From Campylobacterota bacterium (GTDB taxonomy: Bacteria; Campylobacterota; Campylobacteria; Campylobacterales; Sulfurovaceae), in assembly GCA_013153825.1 (NCBI GenBank), contig JAADDP010000163.1, positions 1 to 7,211 of the forward strand: a DNA stretch of 7,211 nt, in the 5' to 3' direction. A program made the position numbers and the translations under genes. Numbering within the stretch: position 1 is the first letter of the stretch; each line of letters starts with the position of its first letter. Of the stretch, positions 7,035 through 7,211 are shown in pieces. Below the pieces are notes generated by a model. That model had not been told where the DNA came from. It searched no databases and saw nothing but the letters and a program-made list of their open reading frames with translations.

Positions 7035-7087
7035 GTTAATTATTTTTTAACGCATGACACCTATTTAACACTTTTTAATACTACAAT
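7035..7087. promoter_or_regulatory. Divergent control region with TTTAAC direct repeats
   Basis: The 109 bp between the kinase and the gene at 7125 must contain two divergent promoters. Visible elements are TTTAAC at 7046-7051 and 7064-7069 plus TTTAAT at 7074-7079, with the last two exactly ten bases apart as in OmpR-family half-sites. Also present are GTTAA (7035-7039) facing TTAAC (7047-7051) across seven bases, and TTAAC-N4-TTTAA (7065-7078), one base from the TTAAC-N4-GTTAA box of Campylobacter NssR. TACAAT (7082-7087) is a possible -10 for the rightward gene. Such AT-rich words are common by chance. Confidence 0.3.
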
Positions 7088-7112
7088 TCACTTGTAAAAA
7101 CAAAAAAAATCT

Positions 7113-7127
7113 AAAGGATTATAAATG
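7113..7127 (+). promoter_or_regulatory. Ribosome-binding site and start of the right-edge gene
   Basis: AAAGGA (7113-7118) lies six bases before ATG (7125-7127), a good Campylobacterota ribosome-binding site. This is the main reason to treat the short reading frame that follows as a real translated gene start despite its early TGA. Confidence 0.6.
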
Positions 7128-7211
7128 AAAACTGTAGAAATGGTATTAGCAGGGCTTCTAGCTCTAGGAACAGTAGCTATGGCTGGTTGAAATGTTCAGA
7201 CAAACAATAAT
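7125..7211 (+). CDS. Start of exported protein gene with in-frame TGA at codon 22, cut by window edge
   Basis: From the ATG, 21 codons give MKTVEMVLAGLLALGTVAMAG, a textbook signal peptide: a short charged start, a hydrophobic core, and an AMA cleavage site. A TGA (7188-7190) comes immediately after, and then the same frame continues open as NVQTNNN to the last base. TGA is used as a true stop by the kinase gene in this window and tryptophan is TGG throughout, so a changed genetic code is unlikely. Remaining options are selenocysteine insertion, a nonsense mutation (one base from GGA glycine or TGG tryptophan), a sequencing error, or a 21-residue peptide. The mature product cannot be recognised from seven residues. 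It is divergent from the kinase gene, so regulation by that two-component system is possible. Confidence 0.45.

Noticed and set aside
7125..7211. Reassignment of TGA to Trp or Gly in this genome
   Set aside because: The kinase ends at TGA exactly at the expected C-terminus in an ATGA overlap, Trp is TGG in all genes, and the long frames contain no internal TGA.
1..7211. CRISPR arrays, tRNA or rRNA genes, insertion sequences, integration sites
   Set aside because: I saw no spaced direct-repeat array, tRNA-like cloverleaf, rRNA sequence, transposase or terminal repeats; coding density is high and the genes are ordinary chromosomal ones.

Overview
The window reads as a chromosomal segment of a Campylobacterota (Epsilonproteobacteria) genome. 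The supporting signs are AT-rich DNA with AGA-dominated arginine codons, a PycB/OadA-type carboxyltransferase of about 600 residues near an ATP-type pckA (as in Campylobacter jejuni, where pycB and pckA are adjacent), and a histidine kinase with the SHQWRQP H-box common in this phylum. Genus cannot be fixed from the sequence alone. There are five complete protein genes and one gene start cut by the right edge. I see no rRNA, tRNA, CRISPR array or insertion sequence.

Layout. Bases 4-3147 (+) hold a two-gene operon. The first gene is a biotin-dependent oxaloacetate decarboxylase alpha / pyruvate carboxylase B subunit; three bases later comes the membrane beta subunit of the Na+-pumping decarboxylase. 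A 123-bp gap (3148-3270) carries a GC-rich hairpin after oadB, a 20-bp imperfect inverted repeat, and a perfect 16-bp palindrome overlapping an extended -10 promoter. pckA follows (3274-4857, +). A hairpin just after the pckA stop serves the convergent genes on both strands. Bases 4884-7015 (-) encode a two-component system in the order kinase then regulator, overlapping as ATGA. A 109-bp divergent intergenic region separates the kinase from a (+) gene at 7125. That gene begins with a good ribosome-binding site and a signal peptide, but has an in-frame TGA after 21 codons.

Function. OadA and OadB interconvert oxaloacetate and pyruvate plus CO2, linked to a sodium gradient. PckA interconverts oxaloacetate and PEP with ATP. 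Together they form the pyruvate/PEP/oxaloacetate node. The biotin carboxylase (PycA) and the small gamma subunit (OadG) are not in the window. The kinase senses a periplasmic signal through a Cache-like domain and should phosphorylate the OmpR-type regulator. The divergent secreted-protein gene is a plausible target but this is unproven.

No wholly new multi-gene system is evident. The most interesting signals are (1) an in-frame Shine-Dalgarno and ATG inside oadA that would release a free biotin carrier, just downstream of an A7 slippery run in the right phase for -1 frameshifting; (2) the nested inverted repeats upstream of pckA; and (3) the in-frame TGA after the signal peptide at the right edge.
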